From Eisenbergiella porci (lineage in GTDB: Bacteria; Bacillota; Clostridia; Lachnospirales; Lachnospiraceae), in contig NZ_VUMI01000001.1 of NCBI RefSeq assembly GCF_009696275.1, positions 186,001-250,000 on the forward strand: a DNA stretch of 64,000 nt. The letters run 5' to 3'. Both the position numbers and the translations under genes were made by a program. Position 1 is the stretch's first letter; each line of letters begins with the position of its first letter. A model generated the notes under the pieces. It saw only the letters and a list, made by a program, of their open reading frames with translations, searched no databases and had not been told where the DNA came from. This document shows, in pieces, positions 18,252 through 26,567 of the stretch.

Positions 18252-19076
18252 TTAAACAGGAATATAAAACTGCATCCGAAGTACAATCGTAATCGCTATA
18301 GCCACCGCATTGGCCGCTACAAATAATGCGTCATATTTGGTCGCCTTAATCCCCTTATAGGTAGATCTGCGGACGGCGAAATTCAGCTGATAATAATGCA
18401 TTGCCAGGGAAATCGCCTGTCCCTTGCTGATAACACGGAATAAAAGGGGCAGGGAAAATGTCACATAATTCTTCACCTTGGTCACCCAGCCGCAGTCCTC
18501 AATCTCAAGCCCTCTGGAGCTCTGTGCTTCCATAATGGCATTCAGTTCGGTAATGATCATGGGAATGATCTGGAAAATCAAACCGATGCCGAAGGCCAGC
18601 GCATAAGATATTCTCCATTTCTGAAGTCCCAGAATGATTTCACTGAAGTTGGTGGTCAGAAGCACCGTATAAAAGGATGAAATCATAAGGAAAATACGCA
18701 GGGAATACACTGCGCCCTTATACAAATCATACCAGTCAAAACAGAAATGAATACTCTGCCCGTTCACAAAAGGAATCATTGTTTCAAAAAATATGGGACC
18801 GCCCTGAACCGCCGGAGTCTCAAACAGCCCCAGAATCAGCCACAAAAGAAAAATAAAGGCGAGCAGCACCTTCAGCTTCCCCGCCAGCACCAAAATATAC
18901 TTCTGAATCCTGCAGGTACACCACATCGCTATAAAAAAAGCAAACAGGAAAAGCAGCGCCACTCCCGACTTGATTACGCTGGTCAAAACCGCCATGACCA
19001 GAAAGAATACAAATTTTGTTCTGGGATCCAGCCTGTGCAGCAGGGAGTCCGCATCTACATACTGTAAATAATCCAT
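18252..19076 (-). CDS. ECF transporter T component (EcfT/CbiQ family)
   Basis: This 274-residue integral membrane protein has five or six helices (SLLHRLDPRTKFVFFLVMAV at the start). Its coupling-helix motif EAQSSRGLEIED near residue 190 matches the conserved A-R-G that grips the ATPases. ATG at 19076 follows AAGGAG by 7 bp. It links the ATPase at 19127 to the S component at 16828. The close spacing (50 bp and 51 bp) indicates one operon. Confidence 0.9.
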   Translation of the reverse strand: MDYLQYVDADSLLHRLDPRTKFVFFLVMAVLTSVIKSGVALLFLFAFFIAMWCTCRIQKYILVLAGKLKVLLAFIFLLWLILGLFETPAVQGGPIFFETMIPFVNGQSIHFCFDWYDLYKGAVYSLRIFLMISSFYTVLLTTNFSEIILGLQKWRISYALAFGIGLIFQIIPMIITELNAIMEAQSSRGLEIEDCGWVTKVKNYVTFSLPLLFRVISKGQAISLAMHYYQLNFAVRRSTYKGIKATKYDALFVAANAVAIAITIVLRMQFYIPV

Positions 19077-19126
19077 TCCAACACTCCTTACGCCCGCAAA
19101 ACGGGCATCTATTTCTTTTCAAAGTC

Positions 19127-20782
19127 CTATTTTAAGCGGCTCCTTTCCACAACCCCGGCTGCGAAATCCTCTACATTATAGCAGATTTCATCCAGCCCCA
19201 GTTCCTTGGAAAGCTGTACCACCGGCGGCAGCTGGATATTGATATTTTCAAAAATATCATCTCTGCGGGCCAGCGCGTCCTTGGATCCTTCAAAAATTTT
19301 CTCCCCCTGATTCAAAATGATGGCCTCATCCACCGTTTTAAACACAAGCGGTATCTCGTGGCTGATCATGATTACAGTCTTTCCTTCCCCAGAAAGCCTT
19401 TTGATCATATCCGCAAGCTCTTTTATCAGGAAACCATCCATACCCAGGGTAGGCTCATCAAGAACAATGACATCCGCGCTTGAAAAAAGGACGGAAAGTA
19501 TAGTCAGCATGTGCTTTTTCCCCATGGAAAGATTCAGCGGGAAGATCTCCCGTTCCTCCTCCAGGTGGTATGCTTTCAGCACCTCCGTAATCTGCTCTTC
19601 GGAAAAATCCACCTGCTGCATACGCGCGCAGAAGGTAAGCTCTCTTTCCACCGTTTCCTCAAAAAGCATATGCTCCGGATGCTGGAATACCAGAATTATA
19701 TTTTTGGAAATTTTAGCCACGGTCTTATGAATGATGGATTCTCCCCTGTAGCGCACATCTCCTTCCGTAGGCTTGTACAGGCCGTTCAGATGCTTTACAA
19801 AGGTGGTTTTGCCCGAACCGTTCTGTCCCAGGATGGCAACCACCTTTCCTTTGGCTACATTTGCATTCACATCGATCAGTGCATGGAAGCCGTCGCTGAA
19901 GGTCTTGCCCAGATTGTGCACCGTGATAATTGGCTCCTTTTCCTCCTCGCTGACTTCCGTATTGGCAAACTCTTTGCTGCAGATCAGTTTTTCAATCTGC
20001 TTTCTTCCCTCTTCCACCGTGTAGAACAGGTCCAGGCCGGGAAAATGGCGGGATAACTCCCGGTATATTTCCACTTCCTGAGGGATGATGACCCCCAGAC
20101 GCTCCTGCAGTTCGAAATCCCTGAAAAAATCATCCCTGCTGCCGTCAAATACTACTTCTCCATCCAGCAGGCCGATCACATGATCCACAATTCCCGCGGA
20201 CCAAACCAGGTTATTGTCTACGAGAACCGTTGTATTTCCATTAATGCTCAGCTGGCCCAGAATACTCTGCACCATCTTTTTGCCGTTGGGATCAAGGGAG
20301 CTTACCGGTTCATCCATAATCAGGATATCCGGCTCCATCGCCAGTACGGAGGCAATGCATACCGCCTGCCGCTGGCCGCCTGAGAGATTTGCCACGCTTC
20401 GGTTTCTCAGATACTGGAGATTCAGAAGATCCAGGACATATTCCATACGTTCCATAATTTCTTCCTGAGGCAGTCCCAGGTTCTCCATGCCGAATGCAAT
20501 GGCATCCTCCACGCCGTAACCGAAAAGCTGGTTCTCCGGAGACTGGCTGACCACGCTGACAAAGGTTCCTTCCGGCACATCAAAGGTTCCCTGCAGCTCG
20601 CCGTTGCCGATCAGCTTGGGAATGACCTTGCTGAAAATCTGAACCAGCGTGGACTTTCCGCAGCCGCTGGGTCCCACAATTGCGGTAACCTTTCCTTTTT
20701 CTATCGTAAAGCTTACCTTCTTAAGAACCTCTTTCCCATCGGGCGTATATTTATAACTGATATCATTTACTACGTAATCCAC
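19127..20782 (-). CDS. ECF transporter double ATPase (EcfA fused tandem)
   Basis: This is a 551-residue fusion of two ABC ATPases. Half 1 (about 1-240) has Walker A GPSGCGKST, signature LSGGQRQ and Walker B ILIMDEPVSSLD. Half 2 (about 285-520) has Walker A GQNGSGKTT and Walker B VIVLDEPTLGMD, but the signature reads LSMGKKH, a degenerate form. GTG start at 20782 after TGAGGAG. It energises the dedicated EcfT and S component downstream. The asymmetric signatures suggest one of the two ATP sites is weak, as in many asymmetric ABC pairs. A 137-bp leader with a hairpin separates it from the PRTase gene. Confidence 0.9.
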   Translation of the reverse strand: MDYVVNDISYKYTPDGKEVLKKVSFTIEKGKVTAIVGPSGCGKSTLVQIFSKVIPKLIGNGELQGTFDVPEGTFVSVVSQSPENQLFGYGVEDAIAFGMENLGLPQEEIMERMEYVLDLLNLQYLRNRSVANLSGGQRQAVCIASVLAMEPDILIMDEPVSSLDPNGKKMVQSILGQLSINGNTTVLVDNNLVWSAGIVDHVIGLLDGEVVFDGSRDDFFRDFELQERLGVIIPQEVEIYRELSRHFPGLDLFYTVEEGRKQIEKLICSKEFANTEVSEEEKEPIITVHNLGKTFSDGFHALIDVNANVAKGKVVAILGQNGSGKTTFVKHLNGLYKPTEGDVRYRGESIIHKTVAKISKNIILVFQHPEHMLFEETVERELTFCARMQQVDFSEEQITEVLKAYHLEEEREIFPLNLSMGKKHMLTILSVLFSSADVIVLDEPTLGMDGFLIKELADMIKRLSGEGKTVIMISHEIPLVFKTVDEAIILNQGEKIFEGSKDALARRDDIFENINIQLPPVVQLSKELGLDEICYNVEDFAAGVVERSRLK

Positions 20783-20803
20783 TTATTTTCTCCTCAATTT
20801 TTC

Positions 20804-20844
20804 AGTGCCCCATACACCGGTTTGCAAAACCTTTACAGGGCACT
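20804..20844. promoter_or_regulatory. Hairpin in the PRTase-EcfA intergenic leader
   Basis: AGTGCCC (20804-20810) pairs with GGGCACT (20838-20844), with an inner GGTTT/AAACC helix. On the plus strand TTTTT follows directly; on the minus strand, the transcribed one here, AAAAA precedes the stem. It could act as processing or attenuation signal between the first and second genes of the ECF operon. I cannot match it to a known riboswitch. Confidence 0.45.
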
Positions 20845-20919
20845 TTTTATGCGCAGGAAATTATGCAGGCTGTGCAGACCGGACGGCAAACATAAGAAAC
20901 ACCCTCCGATGCACCTTTT

Positions 20920-21477
20920 TTATCTGGATGCTGTCACCGGAAATACCGGAAAGGACTCCAGATAAATGATGTCCTTACGCTTTGCAGCGTCACCCTCCGC
21001 CAGAATCGCCGCCTTACCGGCAACGATACCGCCGGCCTTTTCTACCAGGGATTCCATGGCCTTCAGGGATTCGCCTGTACTGATAACATCATCCACGATG
21101 AGGATTCTCTTACCGCGGATCATATTGCTCTCCTCTCTGTCCAGACAGAGAATCTGCTTTTTCTGCGTGGTAATGGAATAAACCTCCGTTACAAACGGAT
21201 CTATCATATAGGGCTTTACGCTCTTTCTCGCCACAAAATAACGTTTCATTTCAAGAATACGTGCCATTTCCTGAACAAGCGGGATTCCCTTCGCCTCAGC
21301 AGTAATCAGGTAATCCACCTCCGGCACTCTTTTCACCAGCTCGGCAGATGCCTTTACCACAAGCTCCGCATCTCCCAGAAGCACAAAACTTGCAATCTCC
21401 ATATTGTCCGTGATACGGATACGGGGCAGTCTCCTGATACAGCCGGCGATATTCATTTCATAGTACTTATTCTCCAT
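20920..21477 (-). CDS. Purine-type phosphoribosyltransferase (adenine/xanthine PRTase-like)
   Basis: This 185-residue type I PRTase has the PRPP-binding motif ILIVDDVISTGESLKA (about residues 125-140), preceded by the flexible-loop region VARKSVKPYM and the N-terminal block YLITAEAKGIPLVQEMA typical of adenine PRTase-like proteins. It transfers phosphoribose from PRPP to a nucleobase-like substrate in the cytosol. It is the first gene of the ECF/creatininase operon, behind a sigma-A promoter and a palindrome. It is therefore likely to trap the imported base as a nucleotide. The exact base is unknown. Confidence 0.85.
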   Translation of the reverse strand: MENKYYEMNIAGCIRRLPRIRITDNMEIASFVLLGDAELVVKASAELVKRVPEVDYLITAEAKGIPLVQEMARILEMKRYFVARKSVKPYMIDPFVTEVYSITTQKKQILCLDREESNMIRGKRILIVDDVISTGESLKAMESLVEKAGGIVAGKAAILAEGDAAKRKDIIYLESFPVFPVTASR

Positions 21478-21570
21478 AATGAACCCTCCATTTATTTAAA
21501 TTCAGCCTGCCTGGCGCTGTTTTCCTTTTCTGTCTGTGCTTATATACCACGCAGCGGCTGCTCTGTCTTA

Positions 21571-21595
21571 TATGGTGAAAAAATATTTCACCATA
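21571..21595. promoter_or_regulatory. Palindromic operator candidate in the ECF operon 5' UTR
   Basis: TATGGTGAAA (21571-21580) and TTTCACCATA (21586-21595) are perfect inverted arms with a 5-nt centre. The palindrome lies 7 to 31 nt downstream of the predicted transcription start of the PRTase-ECF operon, a position suited to a repressor or an RNA hairpin. No T run follows, so it is not a simple terminator. Confidence 0.6.
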
Positions 21596-21608
21596 CAATA
21601 ACAAACAA

Positions 21609-21637
21609 ATTATGCACTAATTTTAAATGCTTGTCAC
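21609..21637 (-). promoter_or_regulatory. Sigma-A promoter of the PRTase-ECF operon
   Basis: Minus strand: GTGACA (complement of 21632-21637), 17-bp spacer, CATAAT (complement of 21609-21614). Transcription is predicted from about 21602, giving a 125-nt leader before the PRTase ATG. Confidence 0.65.
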
Positions 21638-21809
21638 TAAAAAATTAATAAATTTTTAAGAATTGTTTATTTACCTATAATAATTTAGTTTTACTGCATA
21701 TTTGTTGTTCAATTTTATTTTTTGCATGTTAATTTATTTATTAGCCCTAAAAGTCTTTACGTTAATGTTGCCTAATTTCTGTGAACTGCACAGTATAAAA
21801 CAACAAACA

Positions 21810-21834
21810 GGCAGGCGGAAATGGACCGCCTGCC
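21810..21834 (-). terminator. Terminator downstream of the helicase gene
   Basis: GGCAGGCGG and CCGCCTGCC form a perfect 9-bp stem with a 7-nt loop, followed on the minus strand by a T-rich tract (TGTTTGTTGTTTT). It ends helicase transcription. Between helicase stop and hairpin (21840-21997) a short frame ending in VKKLIDVRMGRK may be a gene scrap I cannot identify. From 21638 to 21809 the sequence is AT-rich without a gene. Confidence 0.7.
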
Positions 21835-21997
21835 ATGATATTATTTTCTTCCCATCCGGACATCAATCAGCTTTTTCACATCCTCCAGGATACTGCCGTC
21901 TGTTACTTCAATCATCAACCAGCATCCGCCATTTTGCGGCGGGATTTCCTGGCGGCTTCATTAATTTGTTCAGTTTCATGCTTTGCAGCCAAAGCCC

Positions 21998-24900
21998 TTA
22001 CAGTCTGCCGCACAGATAAGCATAGGCATTCATTATTGTCACCTGTTTCTTTCCGCCAATAAAATAGTAATCCAGCTGCTGTTCGTCCTCCACACACAGA
22101 TAGGAACCATAGACTGAAATATCGCAGCAGATAACCGGTTTATTCGTGGCAACCAGGATGCCGTAGCCATTATCCGACAGAAGCAGCGGCAGTTCGTTTC
22201 CGCCATCATGGGATATATATCTTGCAGTGCCGCGCAGCTTGATGCCTGGTTTATCTCCCGCGCCAAGCCCATACAGCGCTTCCCCCTTCGGCCAGTCCAG
22301 GAAAAGCCACGCCCGGTTCACAGGGCCGGAGCCGCTTTCTATCTGTCTGCTTTCTTTACTCCGTTCCGACAGAAGCAGATTTTTATCCCGGGTCAGATAA
22401 CGTATCGCTCCCGTTGATTTATCTACCTGAAGGCAAAGCTCATCAGTTGTCATTTCCACGATATTTCCCATTTCTTTGTATTTCCAGGACTTTTCGATTC
22501 TCCTTACCGCGATATTCGGGTTGGTTTCCTCCGCAAGCTGCATGCCTTTGGTAAAGGTGACACGCACAATGGCGCTTCCCACCGGACTCAGGCGGAGCAC
22601 GCCATACCGGCTCTGCAGATATAGCCCGTCCGGCCGCTTGTTCACCCACCTGACTGCCAGATCAATCCTGGAATGTCCGGCAGGCCGCAGTTTTTCAGTA
22701 GCTGGCATATCCCCGAAATCAATTCTTCCTGTATTCTTACTGGCAGCCGGCCGGGCCGGAGCCTTGGGAATGCTGTAGGGAGGGCGCAGGCTTCCGTTTG
22801 TGCTGCCATTGTTCTGTATGCCTGCGGACGCTTTTCTTCCTGTATCCGGCAAGCTCCTTACTGAAGCATTGCTGATGCTTCCACTTTCCCGTTTTTCCGG
22901 AGATGAAACCGAAGGCCGGGCCGGATTTCGCTGCTGCCCTTCTGCCAGTCCCGTATTTGCCTGCTGTTTTTCTTCCAGGCCCGTATTTCTTACAATGGAT
23001 ATCCGCTTTCTGGGGACTGTCCCTGCAGATGCGGGTTTTCTCAGCTTATCTTTCGGCTGCACACCAGGCGCCTGCCCTGCTTGTTCAGGCAGGTTTCTTC
23101 CGCCGTTTTTCCTGGCGGCTTCAGCCGGCAGAGGATCCGCTATCAGGCCTGTCAGTTTCCCCTGGTGCAGCACGCACAGCTCATGGAGCGCACGGGTCGC
23201 CGCCACATACAGAAGCTTTGCATGTCCGTCATCCACAGGATATTCCTCTCTGGTGGGATCCAGGATGAGCACTGCGTCAAATTCCAGTCCCTTCGTATAT
23301 TCCACAGGAAGGACCATGATTCCGCTGCTGAATTCAGCCTTCTCCAAATCGCTTTCCACGATGGGAATATATTTTCCCAGTTCTCTGGCCGCCGCAGCAG
23401 CCTTCTCCCGGCTCCTGCATACCACTGCAATGGTGTCAAAGCCTTTCGCCTGCCAGTCTTTGCAGACCTTGGCCGCATTTTTCATCAGCAGGGCGGTATC
23501 CGTGACTTCGGACATCTTCACCGGATCCCCATGACGGATAATCGGTTCCACCGGATAGCTGGAAAAACGTCCATGATGCAGGATATTCGTTGCAAACTCC
23601 GATATTTCCACTGTGTTCCGGTAGCTTTTTTTCAATACGCCGAAGCTGTCCTGGGGTTCCGGAAGAAGCAGCTCCTTCAGTTCTTCCCAGTCATTCAGGC
23701 CGTAGCCGAAATGGATATTCTGGGACACGTCCCCCATAATAGTATAAGTGCATTCCCTGATGCAGTATTTCAGGACACAGTATGCCATCATTCCGAAATC
23801 CTGCGCCTCGTCGATTACCACGTGGTGCGCCTCGCTGATTACCTCCGTTTCTTTTATCCTTTTATAGATATAAGCCAGGGCCGCCAGGTCGTATACATCA
23901 AATTCCTTTTCCGGGATCTCCACCTCATATCCCTTCGCCGCCTGCTTCGTGAGGAAATCCCGGTATATATCATAAATGGAACGCTTCCACACCCTGGCGC
24001 CGTATCTGGAGCGGTACGCGCGGGTTATGGCCTTTCGTTCGCTTTCCGTATATTTCACGCCTTTTCCAAGGAACTCCTCTTTCACCTTATTGAGCAGACG
24101 TTCGTTCAGCATGTCGATTTTGCTCTGGACGGATATCGTCGGGTTCTGCCTGATGTAGCGCTCCACCGCGTCCCTGGACATCAGCTCCACCAGATCTTTG
24201 GGATTGGCCGGTTTGCCCTCCGTCTCATCGTATACGCCTGCTTTTCCATCACGCAGGCCTTCCACAAACTGCCTGGGATTAAGGTAAATGGTTTCTCTCG
24301 GTATTACCTCCCATTCCAATCTCCTGCAATAGTCCGCCAGCTCGCCATACCACTGTGAGGTACCACGGACACAGCCGGTTTTCCCCAGCTTATCCGTTTC
24401 CCGGATGCGGTATTTCTTCTCATCCCAGTCTTCGTACAGAAGCCTTACAAAAAGCTGTTCCATTGTCATCTGGCGGATTCCGTACACATCCAGATCCGGC
24501 AGCACGCCGGTGATATAATTTAACAGAATCCGGTTGCTTCCCACGATATAGAAGTCATCCGGCCGGAACCGTTCCTGGTAGTTATAAAGGATATAGGAAA
24601 TCCGGTGCATGGCTACCGTTGTTTTCCCGGAACCGGCCACGCCCTGTACGATCACATTGTGGTGGGGCGTTTTACGGATGATGTCGTTCTGCTCCTTCTG
24701 GATGGTCGCTATGATTTCTCCCAGCACCGCCTGCTTGTTCTTTGCCAGGTATTTAGTCAGGAGCTCGTCATTGGTAACCACCTCGGAATCGTAATAATCC
24801 AGAAGCTTTCCGTCTTCAATTTCATAGGTTCGCTTCATCTTCAGGTCGATTTTTATGCGCTTGCGTGCATTATGCCCGCTGTCCGGCGCCGGATAACTGC

Positions 24901-25321
24901 ACTTTCCCAGCCCGTTTTCATAGTAGGCATTTGCCACCGGCGCCCTCCAGTCCACTACCATCCAGTGGGTGGTATCCTTCGATATCCCGCCGCGGCCGAT
25001 GTAGAGGGATTCGGTCTTGTTAAGCGCCTCGTCACGAAAAACGATTCTGCCGAAATATGGTTTCTTCATGGCCTTTTCATTTCTTGCCAGCGCCCGCTTC
25101 ATGTGATCATGCAGTGTAATCGTATTATTCAGGATCGTGTAAACCTCTGCATCGTTATCGTGGTAATGCTCCAGCATTTCATCGATGTTGGCCTGCATGC
25201 GTGCCACTTCCCTGCCGTAGTTTTCCACATTGTCGTGAACCACTGCCAGCGTTCTGGCAAGATACGCTTCCTCTTCCCGCTTTGAAGTTTTCAGGGCCGT
25301 ACTCTTCACTTCCGGATCCAT
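21998..25321 (-). CDS. HelD-like UvrD/Rep-family helicase with C-terminal GH31-N-like beta-sandwich
   Basis: This 1,107-residue protein starts at ATG 25321 (AAAGGAG 7 bp upstream). Residues 1-110 form the HelD-type coiled N-terminus. GVAGSGKTT (about 227-235) is Walker A, VVIDEAQDFGMM is motif II, and EYTKGLEFDAVLIL and LYVAATRALHELCVL are motifs V-VI. HelD proteins release stalled RNA polymerase. About 140 residues of Ser/Pro/Ala-rich linker follow. From about 877 to the end the sequence (YGLGAGDKPGIKLRGTAR, LPLLLSDNGYGILVATN, LDYYFIGGKKQVTIMNAYAY) resembles the galactose-mutarotase-like domain before the barrel of GH31 enzymes, stopping where the barrel would start. Either a real fusion or an old deletion join; the linker favours the former. 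Confidence 0.8.
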   Translation of the reverse strand: MDPEVKSTALKTSKREEEAYLARTLAVVHDNVENYGREVARMQANIDEMLEHYHDNDAEVYTILNNTITLHDHMKRALARNEKAMKKPYFGRIVFRDEALNKTESLYIGRGGISKDTTHWMVVDWRAPVANAYYENGLGKCSYPAPDSGHNARKRIKIDLKMKRTYEIEDGKLLDYYDSEVVTNDELLTKYLAKNKQAVLGEIIATIQKEQNDIIRKTPHHNVIVQGVAGSGKTTVAMHRISYILYNYQERFRPDDFYIVGSNRILLNYITGVLPDLDVYGIRQMTMEQLFVRLLYEDWDEKKYRIRETDKLGKTGCVRGTSQWYGELADYCRRLEWEVIPRETIYLNPRQFVEGLRDGKAGVYDETEGKPANPKDLVELMSRDAVERYIRQNPTISVQSKIDMLNERLLNKVKEEFLGKGVKYTESERKAITRAYRSRYGARVWKRSIYDIYRDFLTKQAAKGYEVEIPEKEFDVYDLAALAYIYKRIKETEVISEAHHVVIDEAQDFGMMAYCVLKYCIRECTYTIMGDVSQNIHFGYGLNDWEELKELLLPEPQDSFGVLKKSYRNTVEISEFATNILHHGRFSSYPVEPIIRHGDPVKMSEVTDTALLMKNAAKVCKDWQAKGFDTIAVVCRSREKAAAAARELGKYIPIVESDLEKAEFSSGIMVLPVEYTKGLEFDAVLILDPTREEYPVDDGHAKLLYVAATRALHELCVLHQGKLTGLIADPLPAEAARKNGGRNLPEQAGQAPGVQPKDKLRKPASAGTVPRKRISIVRNTGLEEKQQANTGLAEGQQRNPARPSVSSPEKRESGSISNASVRSLPDTGRKASAGIQNNGSTNGSLRPPYSIPKAPARPAASKNTGRIDFGDMPATEKLRPAGHSRIDLAVRWVNKRPDGLYLQSRYGVLRLSPVGSAIVRVTFTKGMQLAEETNPNIAVRRIEKSWKYKEMGNIVEMTTDELCLQVDKSTGAIRYLTRDKNLLLSERSKESRQIESGSGPVNRAWLFLDWPKGEALYGLGAGDKPGIKLRGTARYISHDGGNELPLLLSDNGYGILVATNKPVICCDISVYGSYLCVEDEQQLDYYFIGGKKQVTIMNAYAYLCGRL

Positions 25322-25376
25322 GTTCCGCTCCTTTCCTGTGCCGTTATCTGTGTCAGAAAAAAATCTGCCATTCTCT

Positions 25377-25393
25377 GGCAACAGCCCGGACGG
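25377..25393. repeat. 17-bp dispersed repeat, copy 1
   Basis: GGCAACAGCCCGGACGG occurs here and identically at 38789-38805. Both copies lie upstream of the start codon of a minus-strand gene (helicase, 56 bp; AraC sensor, 136 bp) and sit within an imperfect inverted repeat (here CTGGCAACAG with CTGTTACCAG). This suggests a small REP-like family. Confidence 0.55.
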
Positions 25394-25446
25394 TGCCGGA
25401 CTGTTACCAGCCATAAGAATATTTTACTCAAAACAGGAAATAATAC

Positions 25447-25475
25447 TAGACTTTATTTTTCTCCTGTGCTAAAAT
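25447..25475 (+). promoter_or_regulatory. Sigma-A promoter of a short transcript
   Basis: TAGACT (25447-25452), a 17-bp spacer and TAAAAT (25470-25475) fit a sigma-A promoter reading right. No protein gene follows; the strong terminator at 25522-25559 ends the transcript after about 78 nt. Confidence 0.6.
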
Positions 25476-25482
25476 ATACAAT

Positions 25483-25560
25483 AGAGTGTGCCAAGGAACA
25501 GATTTTAACACAGTAAAGTATAGAGGATGCTTTTCCAATCGGGAAAACATCCTCTTTTTA
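25483..25560 (+). ncRNA. Probable small RNA (~78 nt) with own promoter and terminator
   Basis: The promoter at 25447-25475 predicts a start near 25483. A strong intrinsic terminator closes the transcript: AGAGGATG and CATCCTCT (8 bp), a bulged C, TTTTCC and GGAAAA (6 bp), then TTTTT (25555-25559). The 5' 40 nt are mostly single-stranded. There is no start codon with a ribosome site. It reads against nothing annotated, lying in the gap between helicase and immunity-like genes. A second T-run hairpin (GCCTGC/GCAGGC) lies 25-70 bp downstream. The family is not recognised. Confidence 0.5.
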
Positions 25561-25630
25561 TGCTTCAGATATTGGAAAAATACTGCCTGCCGTACAAATT
25601 CCTTCTGTACCCTAATGCAGGCTGTCTTTT

Positions 25631-25990
25631 TTAGCAGTACCATTTTATTTTGGCGGGATTCTTTTCATTCTCCACCATACAAGCGCGCAGCGCTTCTTCC
25701 ATCTTTGCGCATTCCTGTGCGGCGATCTGATCGTATACCTCCGGTTTTTCTTCCAGGCCGACGCGGTCGTATGCGATGGCTGCCGCCCCGTAAAAAGCCA
25801 GGCCCAGAGAATGGGTGGGCGTGTACACCGCGCCGACGGCCTGTCCGATGGTCCTGGCCGCCGCCTGGGCCGCGGGGTTCTTCTCCGCTTCCTTAGCCGC
25901 CTGTACCGTCAGCGTCACCGCTTTTTTCAGCTCCGGCAGCTTCAGTTCCCCTTTACGGTAACTGCAGCCGTTTATTTTCTCAATACCCTG
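25631..25990 (-). pseudogene. Imm-5-like immunity-type protein, 5' truncated
   Basis: The frame shows AAARTIGQAVGAVYTPTHSLGLAFYGAAAIAYDRVG, here cited in parts: AAARTIGQAV, then PTHSLGLAFY, the core helices of the putative immunity (Imm-5-like) family. Intact relatives of about 150-170 residues begin with an AxECAEHVLPLFE-type helix, which is missing: the frame opens at a TGA at 25991-25993. Translation could only begin at an internal GTG (25918), giving 95 residues. No toxin gene is nearby. Confidence 0.55.
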
Positions 25991-26045
25991 TCAGCAGCAC
26001 CTTTTTTCTTTTTCCCGTAAAAAGATTATACGGTACACAGGCCCG

Positions 26046-26567
26046 TCAGTCAATCTGAACCAGTTCTCTGGAGGCAGGGTTGACCATGATTCTGATCTCT
26101 TCAATTCCGGTCACATGGTAAGAGGCAATTTCCCGGTTCCTGATCCCTTCCAGCAAATCATCCTTACAGGTCATAAAGCTCTTAAATTCATCATTTATAT
26201 AGTTCCAGTCCACCCTCACGTATTCTCCGGAATCATCATCCATTTCATATGAATTTAAATATGGCTGCACCACATTTGCATTATAGGTAACGAGGAAACG
26301 CACCGTGTTCTCCGGAACCGCTTCACTTTCGATCACCTCATTGTTATTGGCATATCTCCCATAGTTCCTGCCAATCGTAAGGGGTTCCTCCGCAGCCGCC
26401 TCAAAAGCATAATCCAGGGTAAGGGTTTTCCTGTCCATTTCTCCTGCTTCCTTTTCCCCGGCATAGGTGAAGGTGGAAAATTCCAGGAACGCCATTCCTG
26501 TTCCGGCTCCGGCCAGGACAATCCCCAGACAGAAAATACCAATTAAAATCTTTTGACTGTTACGCAT
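26046..26567 (-). CDS. Membrane-anchored protein of the PadR/DUF1700 operon
   Basis: This is a 173-residue protein with one N-terminal membrane segment (KILIGIFCLGIVLAGAGTGM) and an extracytoplasmic part without named motifs. Similar operons often encode a DUF4097-type adhesin-like protein in this position; the match here is by position rather than clear sequence. ATG at 26567 follows GAGGAGG and overlaps the DUF1700 stop by 8 bp, so translation is coupled. Probably part of an envelope-stress module repressed by PadR. Confidence 0.65.
   Translation of the reverse strand: MRNSQKILIGIFCLGIVLAGAGTGMAFLEFSTFTYAGEKEAGEMDRKTLTLDYAFEAAAEEPLTIGRNYGRYANNNEVIESEAVPENTVRFLVTYNANVVQPYLNSYEMDDDSGEYVRVDWNYINDEFKSFMTCKDDLLEGIRNREIASYHVTGIEEIRIMVNPASRELVQID

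Noticed and set aside
20804-20844. Known purine, PreQ1 or guanidine riboswitch before the ECF operon
   Set aside because: The conserved core bases of these classes are absent; only a generic hairpin is visible.
21915-22097. 60-codon minus-strand frame overlapping the helicase end
   Set aside because: It overlaps the helicase coding region in another frame and has no ribosome site.
23081-24358. 425-codon plus-strand frame inside the helicase gene
   Set aside because: Antisense to conserved helicase motifs, no ribosome site, composition unlike real proteins here.
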